Shown in pieces: positions 11,215 to 22,806 of a stretch of 64,000 bases of DNA. A model generated the notes under the pieces. That model did not search any database. It was not told the origin of the DNA and saw only the letters and a program-made list of their open reading frames with translations. Source of the DNA: Lytechinus pictus (taxonomy: Eukaryota; Echinodermata; Echinoidea; Temnopleuroida; Toxopneustidae); the NCBI RefSeq assembly GCF_037042905.1, contig NC_087251.1, positions 33,397,001 through 33,461,000 on the forward strand, given 5' to 3'. The number at the start of each line of letters is the position of its first letter. The first letter of the stretch is position 1. The position numbers were made by a program, and so were the translations under genes.

Positions 11215-11629
11215 GTATGACCTGGTGGTCTGCTATCTGAAGTCAGTGGTACGTCTTACAGGACCAAGATTGAATTCCATATCCATATGCAGTGACTGTT
11301 TATCTCAATGAGTTGTCTTTGACTTTGGTAAGTTAGATGATGGAATTAGAAATGGTGGGCTGGTGATGTTGAGATGTTGATGATGGTTAATGAAAATGAA
11401 GGTAATGATCCTGGTGTTTGTGGGGATTTCATGATGATAAGGATGATGATTATTATGAAGGATAATGATATTGATGATGGTGGTGATAATTTAAATTGAT
11501 GCAATTGCCATCAATGTGATGACTTTGGTAAGGGATGAAGATGTTGATTAAAAAGTTTTGGAATAAATATCCTTCATGATGATAACCTTTTATCCATAAA
11601 CTTTTATTTTTGTTTCTTGTACATTTAAG

Positions 11630-11931
11630 GTGCCAGTATTAGTGGTGGAGATTTTCATCAATATTGGATCATCCGATGGGGTTGAGAAGATTGCGAAACA
11701 GCAGTAAACGGAGAGGAGCAGAAGTTCAAACTCTGGAATAGCAGTTGCAGTCAGATCATCCAGTTCACCAAACCAGACATCAGTGACTGGGAGAAACTCT
11801 GGGATAGCAGTTGCAGTTCGATCACCCAGTTCACCAATGCAGACATCAGTGACTGGGAGAAGCTCTGGGATAGCAGTTGCAGTCAGATCATCCAGTTCAC
11901 CAAAGCAGACATCTATGAATGGGGAAAGAAA
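11630..11931 (+). pseudogene. Exon-like segment with three 66-bp coding repeats
   Basis: The segment runs from the acceptor ATTTAAG to the donor GTAAGT at 11932. Units at 11728-11793, 11794-11859 and 11860-11925 differ by only a few bases. In one frame each unit encodes a 22-residue repeat of the form LWDSSCSQIIQFTKADIS plus DWEK. A second frame is open too and gives a Ser-rich linker (SSGIAVAVRSSSSPKQTS). Upstream, stops (TGA in the first frame, TAA in the second) interrupt both before the acceptor is reached. It is probably part of the same decayed gene as its + strand neighbours. Confidence 0.4.
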
Positions 11932-11983
11932 GTAAGTCCAACTAACACAGAAGGGTTTTGTAACCAGAGATGCCAGTCTTTAA

Positions 11984-12726
11984 AGGCCCTGTCACATTGT
12001 ACCGTGCAAGCCTTGCGTGTGACTTGCGGTTAACTATTTATGCTACCCGCAGGTTACCCGCATTGACAGTATCTCGCATGCATGTTGCCCACAGAAGCGA
12101 ACACAAGTCTGATTTGCCCGCAGAAAAGTTTGAACATGCTCAAAACTTGTTCCGGGCGAGTTGCGGATGATTACCCGCAGGTTCCATGCAAAACACCAGT
12201 AGGAGACCTACAAGTCGCACGCAGTTAATCCGCTTGAAGTACACAGGTTGCCCACGGATCCCTGGCTATGCTTGTTATCTGCGGGCATTCTGCATGCAAA
12301 ATGCAGGTGAATTACTGGCAAGCAACGGTCTTTTTACTGCCAACATATGTGTTGCTGGTTAGTTCTGTTGGCACAAGCAAATCGCGTGCATCTTGCGGGC
12401 GAATTGCTGTATTTGTTGAGCACCTCTGTTATTCACCATGGTGGTATCACCAGGCAACCTACACGCAAGTTACTCACAGATTTGACGCAGGTTGGCAGTA
12501 GATAACATGTTGCCCGCAACTTACACGAAAGCTTGCACGCGCCACTCTCGCACCTCGCCCGCAGGGCACACGCAATGCAATGCACGCAAGTGGACAGTAA
12601 ATTGCACATGTCCCGCATGCAGAACTTTTGACAATTCTTGTTTGCCCACCAAAATTTTGTTGCGAGCTGGAAAATATCTGCCCGCAACTTACCCGCAAGG
12701 TTTACACGGACCGATGTGACAGGGCA
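11984..12726. mobile_element. 743-bp non-autonomous DNA element with TTAA target duplication
   Basis: TTAA at 11980-11983 and TTAA at 12727-12730 flank the element. The left end AGGCCCTGTCACATTGT and the complement of the right end (TGCCCTGTCACATCGGT) form terminal inverted repeats reaching CCTTGCG about 33 bases in. The interior is rich in TACCCGCA and TTGCGGG words on both strands, so many spurious open frames arise. TTAA duplications are typical of the piggyBac and Kolobok superfamilies. No transposase is present. Confidence 0.75.
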
Positions 12727-12956
12727 TTAAAGCTTTTGTGCGATTACATGCCCTGACAACCTCCTATTCAGTGCCTTTTCAGGTGACATCTATTACAGGC
12801 CATAAAGGTGCTTTATTAAAAGGGATTGAGTAACCCCACATGCTGTCTCTGCATGCAATAATTTTTCAAGACGAAACCCTAGGAATTTTATTTTTATAGG
12901 AATCAATACATGCTTTGCAATAAGTAAAAAAGGTATTTTATCCCCCTCCATATAGT

Positions 12957-14278
12957 CTGGTAGGGAGATAGGGTTCCCATGCACCCCATTGATATATTAT
13001 TTTAACCTACATTTTTGTAATCCTTAAGATGTCTAGTGAATGAATTTTGATGTTCTCAAAACGAAATATTGTCCCATGGGGTTCAAATCCAAGATGGCAT
13101 CCAAAATGGCCGCCATATTCATGGAATTTGGATTTTCGTACATAGATTCCGACACAAACATTCATTTGCCACAAAATTAGTGTCATATGAAAGATAAATA
13201 AATTTTCTACAAGTTGATACTATTCATCGGTGACGAAAAGATAATTCGGCTGAGATTTTCATAAGAAAAGAGCAATTTTGAGATTTTTTCCCCAAAAATC
13301 GAAAATTTGCGAAATACATGATTTACCATAAATCTAATGAAAAGAATGGGATTGCCTTGAAAATGTCTAGAAAACTTTCCTAATATACAACTATTAAGTG
13401 GACCAAATTCCAAATTGATATCATTTTTCTTTCCAAACTTGAAAATTAAATTTTCAGAAATTTAGCTTTTTTACTGCATACCGCAGACTTTGATATACTA
13501 ATGTATATTGTCACATTTTCAACCCAGAAAATGAAAATAGGCCTTAATAAAAAGTGAAATTATCTATTATTTTGTTGGTAGAATTTACTACAATCCCTTT
13601 ATTCTTCAATTTAATGTCGGTTGATATAGTTTTTGAAAGAATTAAGACTTTTGGCCAAAATTTGTATGTTTTTGGTAAAAAAAATTGCACATGCAATATT
13701 ATTGATCAGATTTATTATGAATAGCAGTAATAAATGCACAATCTCAACATTCGATATGAAAGAGGATGTATCAACAAGAATATTGGCAGGCTTCATGCCA
13801 CCATAATTTAATTTGCTTAGATAGAAGGAAAATATGCTGAATGTATTAACCGATTTTGCGCTAAAGTGAGGCCAAAAAGCAACCTCAGTGTGGCAGTCAC
13901 ACCCATGAAAACGATTGCAAAGTGATTATGGTATGTCATTAAAATAATACAATAGCTTTGATCAGCCTCTCGCATCGATTGTGTTGGTATGACTAACACA
14001 CCGTAATGTACATGGTACATAACGTGTGCATGGTAATAGAAATGTATATGATTCAGTAGCATGTAAAGACAAAAAGGCGTTCCTGTTACATCATAAAGAA
14101 ATTTATTTAATAAAGTTTCTTGTAAGCAGTTATAAGATACACTAGCATTGCAGGTAATAGAGATGAAGTTCTGACACATCAAAACACAACTGAAAGACAT
14201 GTCAAAGTTACGTACCCCCACCTTATCTGTATTTTGAATCCATGGCTTGTATTCTAAAATCAGGTTTATTTTCAAACA
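12957..14278 (-). repeat. Left arm of a large inverted repeat (about 1.3 kb)
   Basis: This arm matches 16914-18256 in reverse complement along its whole length. Shared blocks include GATAGGGTTCCCATGCACC at the outer end, AATCCTTAAGATGTCTAGTG, CCATGGGGTTCAAATCC, AAAATGGCCGCCAT, CTCAGCCGAATTATC (inverted here) and the inner AAATCAGGTTTAT. Divergence is moderate with indels. The longest open frame in the window (13817-14275, - strand, 152 codons) lies in it; the partner arm holds the same frame broken by frameshifts. I recognise no family. The pair may be the long ends of one transposon or two opposed copies. Confidence 0.75.
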
Positions 14279-14801
14279 TGGTCTAACTCTTTTCTTAATT
14301 TATGAAGAGCAAAAATTTAAAAATTCTTGTTTATATTTCATATCTGTTATGTTTACTACTCTGTTCCTTTTTCTTTCATAATGAAGAAAAAAACTCAATT
14401 ATCATTCTCAGACAATTATGAACAATTTGGGGGTCAATATTAATGGAATTGGCTCTCCACAGTGAAAGGTCATCGGGCGAAATTCTAGCGTCAATCAAAG
14501 AGTGATCATAGTCGAAAACTATATCATAGTTCAGATGACCGAAGATCTGACATGGTATCTGATGATCGTTAACCAAAACAAAAGAAATCAAAACCAAAAG
14601 GTCGAAAGAACTAACCGATCAGCGAAATGGACACAGCACACGATACTATTACAGATCATGATAATTATCAGTCTAAAGGCAGTCCATCCAACTTTGCATA
14701 ATTTGACTCAATACACACAAATGGGCCAACCACAGTTTTAAATTCAGAAGGTACAGTAGCATTTGCTAACATTGACATAATATGCCCACAGAGTCGGTCA
14801 A

Positions 14802-15725
14802 CATAAGCTCTACCTAAGAGTTGACTCAAGTGCAAGTGCTAACACTATCACAGTATGTGCCGCCAAGGCAATGTGAAGTTCAAAGTGGCAATCATTAGTG
14901 AAACAAACACCAGTAAAACGAAGCTTATGGTGAGATTCCAATTAAATGTTAAGGTACACTAGACATAAAATGTTACAGTCCAAAATGGTCAACACAGACA
15001 TTCTATGTAGCAGATGTCAAGGTTTCAGCTATCCTAGGGTTGTTAGGTTGCACTGACCTTGGAATTATCACAATTCACTCAATGCACAATTATGACACAC
15101 CTACACCTAACAATAAACCTAAACAAACACCTATCACAAGTGATAAGGATCTCAAACAAGTATTTCCAGAGCAATTCGATGCTATTGGTAGTTTCAAAGG
15201 AAAAGCGATGCTTCATGTCAAGGACATCGCTAAACCTACCATAGATGCACCACGCAAGTGCAGCACACCTTAAGGACAAGATCAAGGCTGAACTGGACAA
15301 GATGGAGCAGCAAGGAGTCACCAGGAAAATTGAGTACCACACCGATTGGTGCATGACCACTGTTGTGAAGAAAGACGGTTCTATCAGAATTTGTCTTGAC
15401 CCAAGGAGGTTAAACAACGCCTTGAAGAGATGCCCACACAAGGTATCAACCTTAGAGGAGGTCCAACCTACCTTTGAAGGACCCCAGTACTTCTCCAAGT
15501 TAGACACAAAGGCTGGTTACTGGTCAGTTCACCTGACTGAGGAATGCCAAGACCTCACCACATTTCGAACACCATCTGGAAGGTCCTGTTTCCAAAGATT
15601 ACAATTTGGTTTATGCAATAGCCAAGACATCTTCCAGCAGCACATGGATAGGATTGTCCAGAAGGTGCCAGGCAGATGACATAGCTATTGTAGGGAGACA
15701 TTTTGACATGATATGTTGCAAGTTG
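14802..15725 (+). pseudogene. Ty3/gypsy-like pol fragment (protease to reverse transcriptase), broken
   Basis: A degenerate aspartic protease segment is visible at about 14802-14870: KLYLRVDSSASANT, where the family normally has D-S/T-G-A. A linker around 14995-15060 (FYVADV, then ILGLLGCTDLG) is typical of the region between protease and RT. An RT N-terminal part follows from about 15150. The frame shifts near 15265, then the RT runs to 15679 with ELDKMEQQGV, VKKDGSIRICLDPRRLN, FSKLDTKAGYW and LQFGLCNSQDIFQQHMD. The catalytic ADD with following IAIVG appears at about 15675 in a third frame. RNase H, integrase and LTRs are not seen. It lies between the arms of the large inverted repeat. Confidence 0.85.
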
Positions 15726-15929
15726 TAAAATGCAATTTACAGGAGGCTTTTCCCTGGTACTGATTCGTCACCACATTTTCTACTTTTGCGTTTTGGCATG
15801 GTTTGGCATGGTTAATTCAATTCAAGAGTTCTTTATTCGCTTTAAAAAGCACATATAAAAAAAAATATATAAAAAAAATATGTATACAATATATTCTACA
15901 AATAGGCACATTCACAATATATGTAAAGA

Positions 15930-15930
<1 letters not shown>

Positions 15931-15976
<46 letters not shown>
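15931..15976 (+). repeat. A46 homopolymer followed by CAA repeats
   Basis: Forty-six consecutive A residues run from 15931 to 15976 and are followed by CATCAACAACAACAACAAAA. This could be the tail of a retroposed sequence, but no clear retroposon body lies upstream. The length is likely polymorphic or unreliable in assembly. Confidence 0.8.
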
Positions 15977-15977
<1 letters not shown>

Positions 15978-16494
15978 ATCAACAACAACAACAAAATACA
16001 TGTATAACAGGGTAAGATCAGAGTGTGCATAAATACGAGATAATTTCCTCGCACTCCTCTCGGTTAAGGAAACCCTTACATAAATAATCATCCCTCGAGT
16101 TGATCAATTCCTTTACTTGTTCAACTATGCGTATTGTCTCATCATTCACTTGGCATTGCACAGCCCACTGCTTTTGAATTTCATTGTTATCCATGAAGTA
16201 CTTATCATTCAAGAATCTTATTCAAGATGTAAATCTACAATCTTGCACCCAAAAGTGAAAATAGTTAATAGATTAATAACACAACCATACACATCTCATT
16301 GTACCAAAAAGACCTTCCCTTTATCGTTTTGGCACTTTAATGTAACAGAATTGTTTAATTCAAATCGTAAAGAATAAAGATAACCCACTCAATTAATTTC
16401 TCATACTCAGAATACCCTCAAAACATTTGTAATTTGTTTTCCTATGATGTCGAATTAAAAAGTTCTGTTAAGAGTTTTTCGTCAGAATCCAAGA

Positions 16495-16913
16495 TGGCCG
16501 TCAAGGTGGCGACCAAGGGACACTTTTTAATTTTTCAGAACATCAAAATAAATTCATTCAGTATATGACTCCAGGATTAAAAAATGTGTAGGTTAGAAAA
16601 ACTTATCAAGAAGGTGAAAAAGGGTGGTAAAGATAATGACAATATAGTACACTTTTACAAGTCTGTAAAATGCAGTAAAAAAGCAAAATTTCTTAATAAT
16701 TGTATATTAGGAAAGTTTTCTAGAAAGTTTCAAGGCAATTCCTTTATTTTCCTTAGATATATGGTAAATCAGGTATTTTGAAAATTGTCATTTTTTGGGG
16801 GAAATAATTTCAAGAATGCACTTATTAAAATCTCAGCCAAATTACCTTTTCATCACCTATGAATAATATCAACTTGTAGAATATTTATTTATCTTTCATA
16901 TGACACTAATTTT
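16495..16913 (+). repeat. Truncated third copy of the inverted-repeat sequence
   Basis: The segment starts with CCAAGATGGCCGTCAAGG-like sequence and includes TTGTATATTAGGAAAG, TTTCTAGAAAGTTTCAAGGC, AAAATCTCAGCC and CTTTCATATGACACTAATTTTGTG. These occur in the same order and orientation at about 17720-18045 in the right arm. So this family has at least three copies locally, and the copy here abuts the inner end of the right arm. Confidence 0.6.
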
Positions 16914-18256
16914 GTGTTCGAAGATAAACCTGATTTCGGAATACAGGCCATACATGTAGGTTCAAAATACAGATAAATTGGGGGTAGCTTCGACATGTTC
17001 CTTTGAGTTGTGTATTGATGTGTCAGAACTTTATCTCTATTACCTGCAGTGCTAGTGTATCTTATAACTGTTTCCAAGAGACTTCATTAAATAAATTCAT
17101 CTATGATGTAACAGAAAAACCTTTTTGGTCTTTACATCCTTCTGAATCAGATACATTTCTATTACCATGCACATTACATACTGTACATTACGGTGTGTTA
17201 GTCATACCAATACAATCGATGCGAGAGGCCGATCAAAGCTATTGTATTATTTGAATGACATACCATTAATCACTGCAATCGTTTTCATGGGTGTGACTGC
17301 CACACTGAGGTTGCTTTTTAGCCTCACTTTAGCGCAAAATCGGTTAATACATTCAGCATATTTTCCTTCTATCTGAAGCAAATGAAATTATGGTGGCATG
17401 AAGCCTGCCAATATTCTTATTGATTCCTCCTCTTTCATATCGAATGTTGAGATTGTGCATTTATTACTGCTATTCATAATAAATCTGATCAATAATATTG
17501 CATGTGCAATTTTTTTACCAAAAACATACAAATTTTGGCCAAAAGTCTTAATTCTTTCAAAAACTATATCAACCGACTTTAAATTGAATAATAAAGGGAT
17601 TGTAGTAAATTCTACCAACAAAATAAAAAGATAATTTTGCATTAATTAAGGCCTATTTCCATTTTCTGGGTTGAAAATGTGACAATATACATTAGCATAT
17701 ATCCGAGTCTGCGATATGCAGTAAAAAAACTAAATATCTGAAAATTGAATTTTCAAGTTTGAGACACTTTAAGTTAAAAAAAAAAAAAATATCAATTTGA
17801 AATTTCATCCACTTAATAGTTGTATATTCAGAAAGTTTTCTAGAAATTTTCAAGGCAATCCCATCATTTTCATCAGATTTATAGTAAATCATGTATTTCG
17901 CAAATTTTAAATTTTTTGGAAAAAAATCTCAAAATTGCACTTTTCTTATTAAAATCTCAGCCGAATTATCTTTTCGTCACCGATGAATAGTATCAACTTG
18001 TAGAAAATTTATTAATCTTTCATATGACACTGATTTTGTGGCAAATGAATGTTTGTGTCGGAATCTATGTACGAAAATCCAAATTCCATGAATATGGCGG
18101 CCATTTTGGACGCCATCTTGGATTTGAACCCCATGGGACAATATTTTGTTTTGGGTACATCAAAATTCATTCACTAGACATCTTAAGGATTACAAAAATG
18201 TAGGTTAAAAAAATATATCTATAGGGTGCATGGGAACCCTATCTCTCTCCCCTACT
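16914..18256 (+). repeat. Right arm of the large inverted repeat
   Basis: Reverse-complement partner of 12957-14278. Its outer end is GGTGCATGGGAACCCTATC near 18228-18246 and its inner end is around AAACCTGATTTCGG at 16927. The frame matching the partner's 152-codon frame is split into pieces at 17003-17254 and 17167-17376, and another shared frame lies at 17398-17634. That pattern suggests a once-coding element that decayed independently in each arm, or conserved non-coding ends that happen to be open. Confidence 0.75.
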
Positions 18257-18579
18257 AATAGTTTACAGTGTTAACTTAAGCTTTCATATGGAATGTTTAT
18301 GACTAGTCATTTTTGCAGCAATTAAGCAACTGATTAGAATAACAATTGCAGGTGATTCCTGTCATGACCTAGAGGCTTGCAGTTCTGATTACAGCATTAA
18401 CTGCAAGAGAAAACATTTTTTTAGAGCCTGAATGGATATAAGCCATTTTGTAATTGGCTCTCAAGCAACTTTTCCCAATTATTGTTCTCTCTTTTTTATT
18501 TGATTGGATAGGTACTCAATTAATTGTTATTTATTATTAAAGAAGATGTCACATTGTCATGTAAGCTTGCCTAGTATAC

Positions 18580-18845
18580 TAATCTGCCGTACTTTGGCAA
18601 AAGGAAGCAAGTTACATTAATTATCAATGGGCAATGTGTGTTCATCATTTACATATGCGTCAATGCAATTTAACAGCATTGCAATTTAACAGCATATTTT
18701 CTTCAATATCTTTCCATAGAACTATCATTTCTTCCTTAAATTTTGCCTGAACATGCAACATACAAAGGGTGTGACAGAAACAACAATAACTCAAATTTGA
18801 CTGATGTGTCACTTGCTTCTTTTTGCCAAAGTTGGGCAGTAATCT
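18580..18845. repeat. MITE-like element with inverted ends of about 35 bp
   Basis: The left end reads AATCTGCCGTACTTTGGCAA then AAGGAAGCAAGTTACA. The right end, complemented, reads GATTACTGCCCAACTTTGGC then AAAAAGAAGCAAGTGACA. The interior of about 190 bp is AT-rich and non-coding. Confidence 0.6.
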
Positions 18846-19440
18846 ACAATATTCAACTCTAATAAAAGAAAAAAAAACAGGCCACTCAACTTGTACATTA
18901 TATTAATTGTCAATTAGGAAAGCTTCTATTACATTTTCTGTTTTGAACTGAATCGATATCATTTGACCCATTGCCAAATACCAATCATGATTGGGCACTT
19001 TGTTAGTATTCTTTAAATGGGATGATATTTTAAAATTAAAATAAATGATCATGCTCATCTCTGTGATTTAAAAATGGAAAATGACTTTCATCTGTTCATG
19101 TGAAAATTGTGATAACAGAATGGCTTATTCAATGTTCATGGCTTAATAGCATGAAAATAATATCCTTAAAGAAATGCAGAAGAAAGGCTGTTTAATCATG
19201 TCTTTAATTTGAAAGAAAGTCATCCTAATTAAAGAACAATGAAAACTCATAATGAACCACATATAATGAGACCTTTTTATAGCATAACATTACACAAATT
19301 TCATTGAGGTATTATGATGCAAACTTTTCACACCTCGACAGATGAGACAGTAAAAATGGATAGTGATTTGTACGAGTCATAGCCCAGGATTCAGAAGTTA
19401 AATGATGTTCTGTAATTCTATCCTCTGACTACAGGTACAG

Positions 19441-19653
19441 TGGTTCTTTCTAGATGTCCATGTTCAACCAAGCTGAAATGGGTTACCCCAACAGTACTCT
19501 TCTCTTCTAATGGAGAACTCTTGGTTCCATCAAGATTGAGGTATCATTGTATGACGACTCCACGACATCACAGATCGTTAGGGAGAGTGTTTCTCAGATC
19601 CTTTTCAAATCAATCATGAGTCCAATGTGGTCTATGAAGCAAACATCATCAAG
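19441..19653 (+). pseudogene. Frameshifted exon-like remnant
   Basis: After the acceptor GTACAG the frame reads WFFLDVHVQPS and then TGA. Coding character continues in a second frame (GSIKIEVSLYDDSTTSQIV then RESVSQI) and a third (QINHESNVVYEANIIK) up to the donor GTGAGA at 19654. At least two frameshifts and a stop are needed to read it as one exon. It is on the same strand as the other exon-like pieces between 8.8 and 32.7 kb. No family is recognised. Confidence 0.4.
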
Positions 19654-19822
19654 GTGAGATTTTATTATTTTATTTGCTTTTCACTAATATACCCTTATAG
19701 ATAATTCCCTTCCTTTTCACACTCGTGCTGCCAATGTTGGCTAATCCTTCAATTCAAGGATGAAATGCTCCCAAAAATAATTGCAACCTCCTATGGGACC
19801 TCTTGTTCTTTCAGATGTAACC

Positions 19823-20837
19823 GTTTTTGTCTCGCCTGCATAGCAGAGCTATAGGCGCCGCTTTTCCGACGGCGGCGGCGGCGGCGTCAACATCAAATCT
19901 TAACCTAAGGTTAAGTTTTTGAAATGACATCATAACTTAGAAAGTATATGGACCTAGTTCATGAAACTTGGACATAAGGTTGATCAAGTATTACTGAACA
20001 TCCTGCCTGAGTTTCAGGTCACATGACCAAGGTCAAAGGTCATTTAGGGTCAATGAACTTAGACCATGTTGGGAAAATTATTTTCAAAATCTTAACCGAA
20101 GGTTAAGTTTTTGAAATGACATCATAACTTAGAAAATTTATGGATCTAGTCCATGAAACTTGGACATAAGGTTAATCAAGTATTAGTGAACATTCTGCCT
20201 GAGTTTCAGGTCACATGACCAAGGTCAAAGGTCATTTAGGGTCAATGAACTTTGGCCAAGTTGGGGGTATTTGTTGAATTACCATCATAACTTTGAAAAT
20301 TTATGGATTTAGTTCATGAAACTTGGACATTAGGTTAATCAAGTACCACTGAATATCCTGTGCGAGTTTCAGGTCACATGACCATGGTCAATGGTCATTT
20401 AAGGTCAATGAACTTTGGCCGTGTTGGGGGTATATGTTAAATTACCATCCTAGCTCTGAAAGTTTATGGATCTAGTTCATAAAACTTGGGATATAAGAGT
20501 AATCAAGCATCACTGAACATCCCCTGCGAGTTTCAGGTCACAAAACCAAGTCAAAGGTCAGTTAAGGTCAATAAACTTAGGCCATGTTGGGGTAATTGTT
20601 GAAGTGCCATCATAACTTTGAAAGTTTATGGATAGAGTGAATGAAATGTGGACATGGGTGTAGTTGACAGTCTTAAGTCTCCGTTCAAGTGTCATTCATG
20701 GTCAATGAATGTGGTATTATGTCATTATATGAATGATGTTTTTGTGAATGATTATTTTATAGTAGTTTTCAAAGTTAGCACTGCTGCTATATTAAATTGC
20801 GTAATGCAGGCGAGACTGCCAGAGGCGTTCCACTTGT
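19823..20837. mobile_element. Repeat family with GTCTCGCCTGCA ends, copy 1
   Basis: GTCTCGCCTGCA at 19829-19840 and its complement TGCAGGCGAGAC at 20805-20816 mark inverted ends, with a conserved flank running to about 20837. A GC-rich head follows the left end (GGCGCCGCTTTTCCGACGGC). Then come four internal units of 163-192 bp, marked by GTTTCAGGTCA at 20011, 20203, 20366 and 20530. Each unit has CATCATAACTT, ATGAAACTTGGACAT and a GGTCAAAGGTCA-like word. It is non-coding and non-autonomous. Confidence 0.8.
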
Positions 20838-20842
20838 TTTTT

Positions 20843-21120
20843 GTTTTTTTTTGGTCTTGCCTGCCTAGCAGATGCGAGACATAGGCGCAGTTTTCTATAC
20901 GGCGATGGCAACAGCCGCGGCATCCTCAATATTGAAATGTTAACCAAGGTTAAGTTTCGAAATAATGTAATTATAACTTGGAAAGAATGAGGACCTATTT
21001 TATGTATCTTTGACATAACAGTGATCAAGTGTCATTGGTCATTTGATATGAGTTTGTACGAGTATATTATTAGGTAACTGGGTCAAAGGTAATTTTAGAT
21101 CAGTTATCTGATAGAAATCT
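20843..21120. mobile_element. Repeat family with GTCTCGCCTGCA ends, diverged copy 3
   Basis: It begins directly after copy 1 with GGTCTTGCCTGCCTAGCAG and GCGAGACATAGGCGC, then AACCAAGGTTAAGTTTCG and GGGTCAAAGGT. A possible right end, TAATGCAGGCGAGACTGGCA, lies far away at 22819-22838. If so, other elements have inserted inside this copy. Confidence 0.6.
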
Positions 21121-21130
21121 ATATTTTGTT

Positions 21131-21250
21131 TATTCAGGGCACGACAAACCCACTTGCCCGCTTGCCCGGGGCAAGTGAAAATGACGTGCGGGCAAGCATT
21201 TCTCAAAGTCAATTGCCCGATCCGGCAAGTGGTTGTTTTGGAAATAAAAT
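21131..21250. repeat. Segment rich in TTGCCCG / CGGGCAA words
   Basis: CACTTGCCCGCTTGCCCGGGGCAAGTG-like sequence, a further GCGGGCAAGC and CGGCAAGTG form nested short inverted repeats. It looks like the end of another dispersed element lying inside diverged copy 3. No coding signal is convincing. Confidence 0.4.
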
Positions 21251-22474
21251 ATCAGTAGACCCTCTAAATTTCAATATCTTTTGGATAATCACAACTATCT
21301 CTCAGATTATGTCAAAACAGTGGAAACTGATGTAAAATCAGCGCCAATTACCAATAATTTATCGCCAGGTACCTCGTTCGAAAAACCGTGCCATCGCATC
21401 TTACGTTCTATGAGTTGTGGGTGCATAGCAGAGCGAGACAATGAAGTATTGGGCTGGATAGGTTAATGGCTAATCTACAAACTTTTTCACAAAACCTGAC
21501 TTAGCAAAAACCATGAGCCAGGCATTCATCTTTGTCTCAAAGGTATGCAAGACATTCAGGGTTTATATAGTCCAAGAAGCCATTGTCTGACCTAGCAACA
21601 ATCATGAATCATACATTCTTTGAGATTTATTGTCTCACATCATAAGAAGAATTCCTGAAGGTGATGCGCATATTCACTATTCTGGATTGCTTTGAGGTCT
21701 TTCATTAGACAGACCGTTATGAATGGAAGAATACTAACCATTGAAATGTACAGAACCAGAATGTAGTTAACATACATTTAATAGCCATTTAGGCTTAATA
21801 TTTGAATACCTATTGTGAACTAGTCTTAATGAATTCAAGTCTACTTTAGGGAGAGATTTATTTAATGAACTCTTTATGTGTATTCATATATGCATAATAA
21901 AAGATTCTCACTTCCTCTCTGCATATTGGATGATAGCACTGATGTGAATTGTCAAACATGTTTATGCATGAGATTTAGGAAGTTAAACCAAGACGTGGTG
22001 CTTTCTTCACTAACCATCCAAAAAGTGGCATATTTTTTGCTGGGGTATATAATGAGGGCCTTGCATGCACATAGTCTGGAGGCAGTGAGCAAGCAAGGTC
22101 AGTGTACAGTGACACACAATAGAACATGTGACTGGTCATGTGATGATGAGGATATGACCACATCAACATAATAATGAACATGCACAAGACTTTACAACCC
22201 ACCACAATCCCCATTTAACCTTTATGCTGTGTGCTGGCCTTGTTTATTATCTATTTATGTCACCCTTTTTTCGGCTGACATGAATAGGTGATGCTAGTGG
22301 GCTGCGTTTTCAACTGAAAAGTAATTTATGCTAATTAAATTTGAATCATAGATTTGAGTGTACAGAATAGGTTGAGATATGTAGGCAATATTTGCACTCT
22401 TTTTTTAATTTGAGTTTCCTTTCATTAAATCTGAGATTTTGTCTACCTGCAAAATCAAGATTAAGTTTTTTTAA

Positions 22475-22806
22475 CGCCCTTTCACACAAATTCAAATTCT
22501 ACTCCGGAGGTAAATTCCAGTTAAGTTTCACTCTAATTACAGTAAGAATTTTTACAACTGAAAGTCTGGACCTCCAAAACATTTGTTTTTTTTGGGGGGG
22601 CGAAGCTTACGTGACCTTTCAAGCACTGCCGTAGATAATACAATTGTCATGCACTCATCGTATTCCGATGCAGATTGACAAGTCACAAAGGACTCGAGAA
22701 TTCAAATCACACTTTTTGAGTAAGTGTGTGAATAGTCTGATGGTTCTAAAGACGAATTGCAATCATCATTACAATGATGATTCCAGATTCTCAAGTGAAA
22801 AGGCCC
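22475..22806. repeat. MITE-like element flanked by TTAA
   Basis: TTAA at 22471-22474 and 22807-22810 flank ends CGCCCTTTCACACAAATTC and, complemented, GGGCCTTTTCACTTGAGAA. The ends match imperfectly over about 20 bp and the interior is non-coding. The TTAA duplication is as expected for piggyBac- or Kolobok-mobilised elements. Confidence 0.55.

Noticed and set aside
12268..12719. Four overlapping open frames of 74-84 codons on both strands
   Set aside because: All lie inside the TTAA-flanked element, whose interior is dense in TACCCGCA/TTGCGGG words; the Cys, Ala, Arg bias follows from those words and the strands mirror each other.
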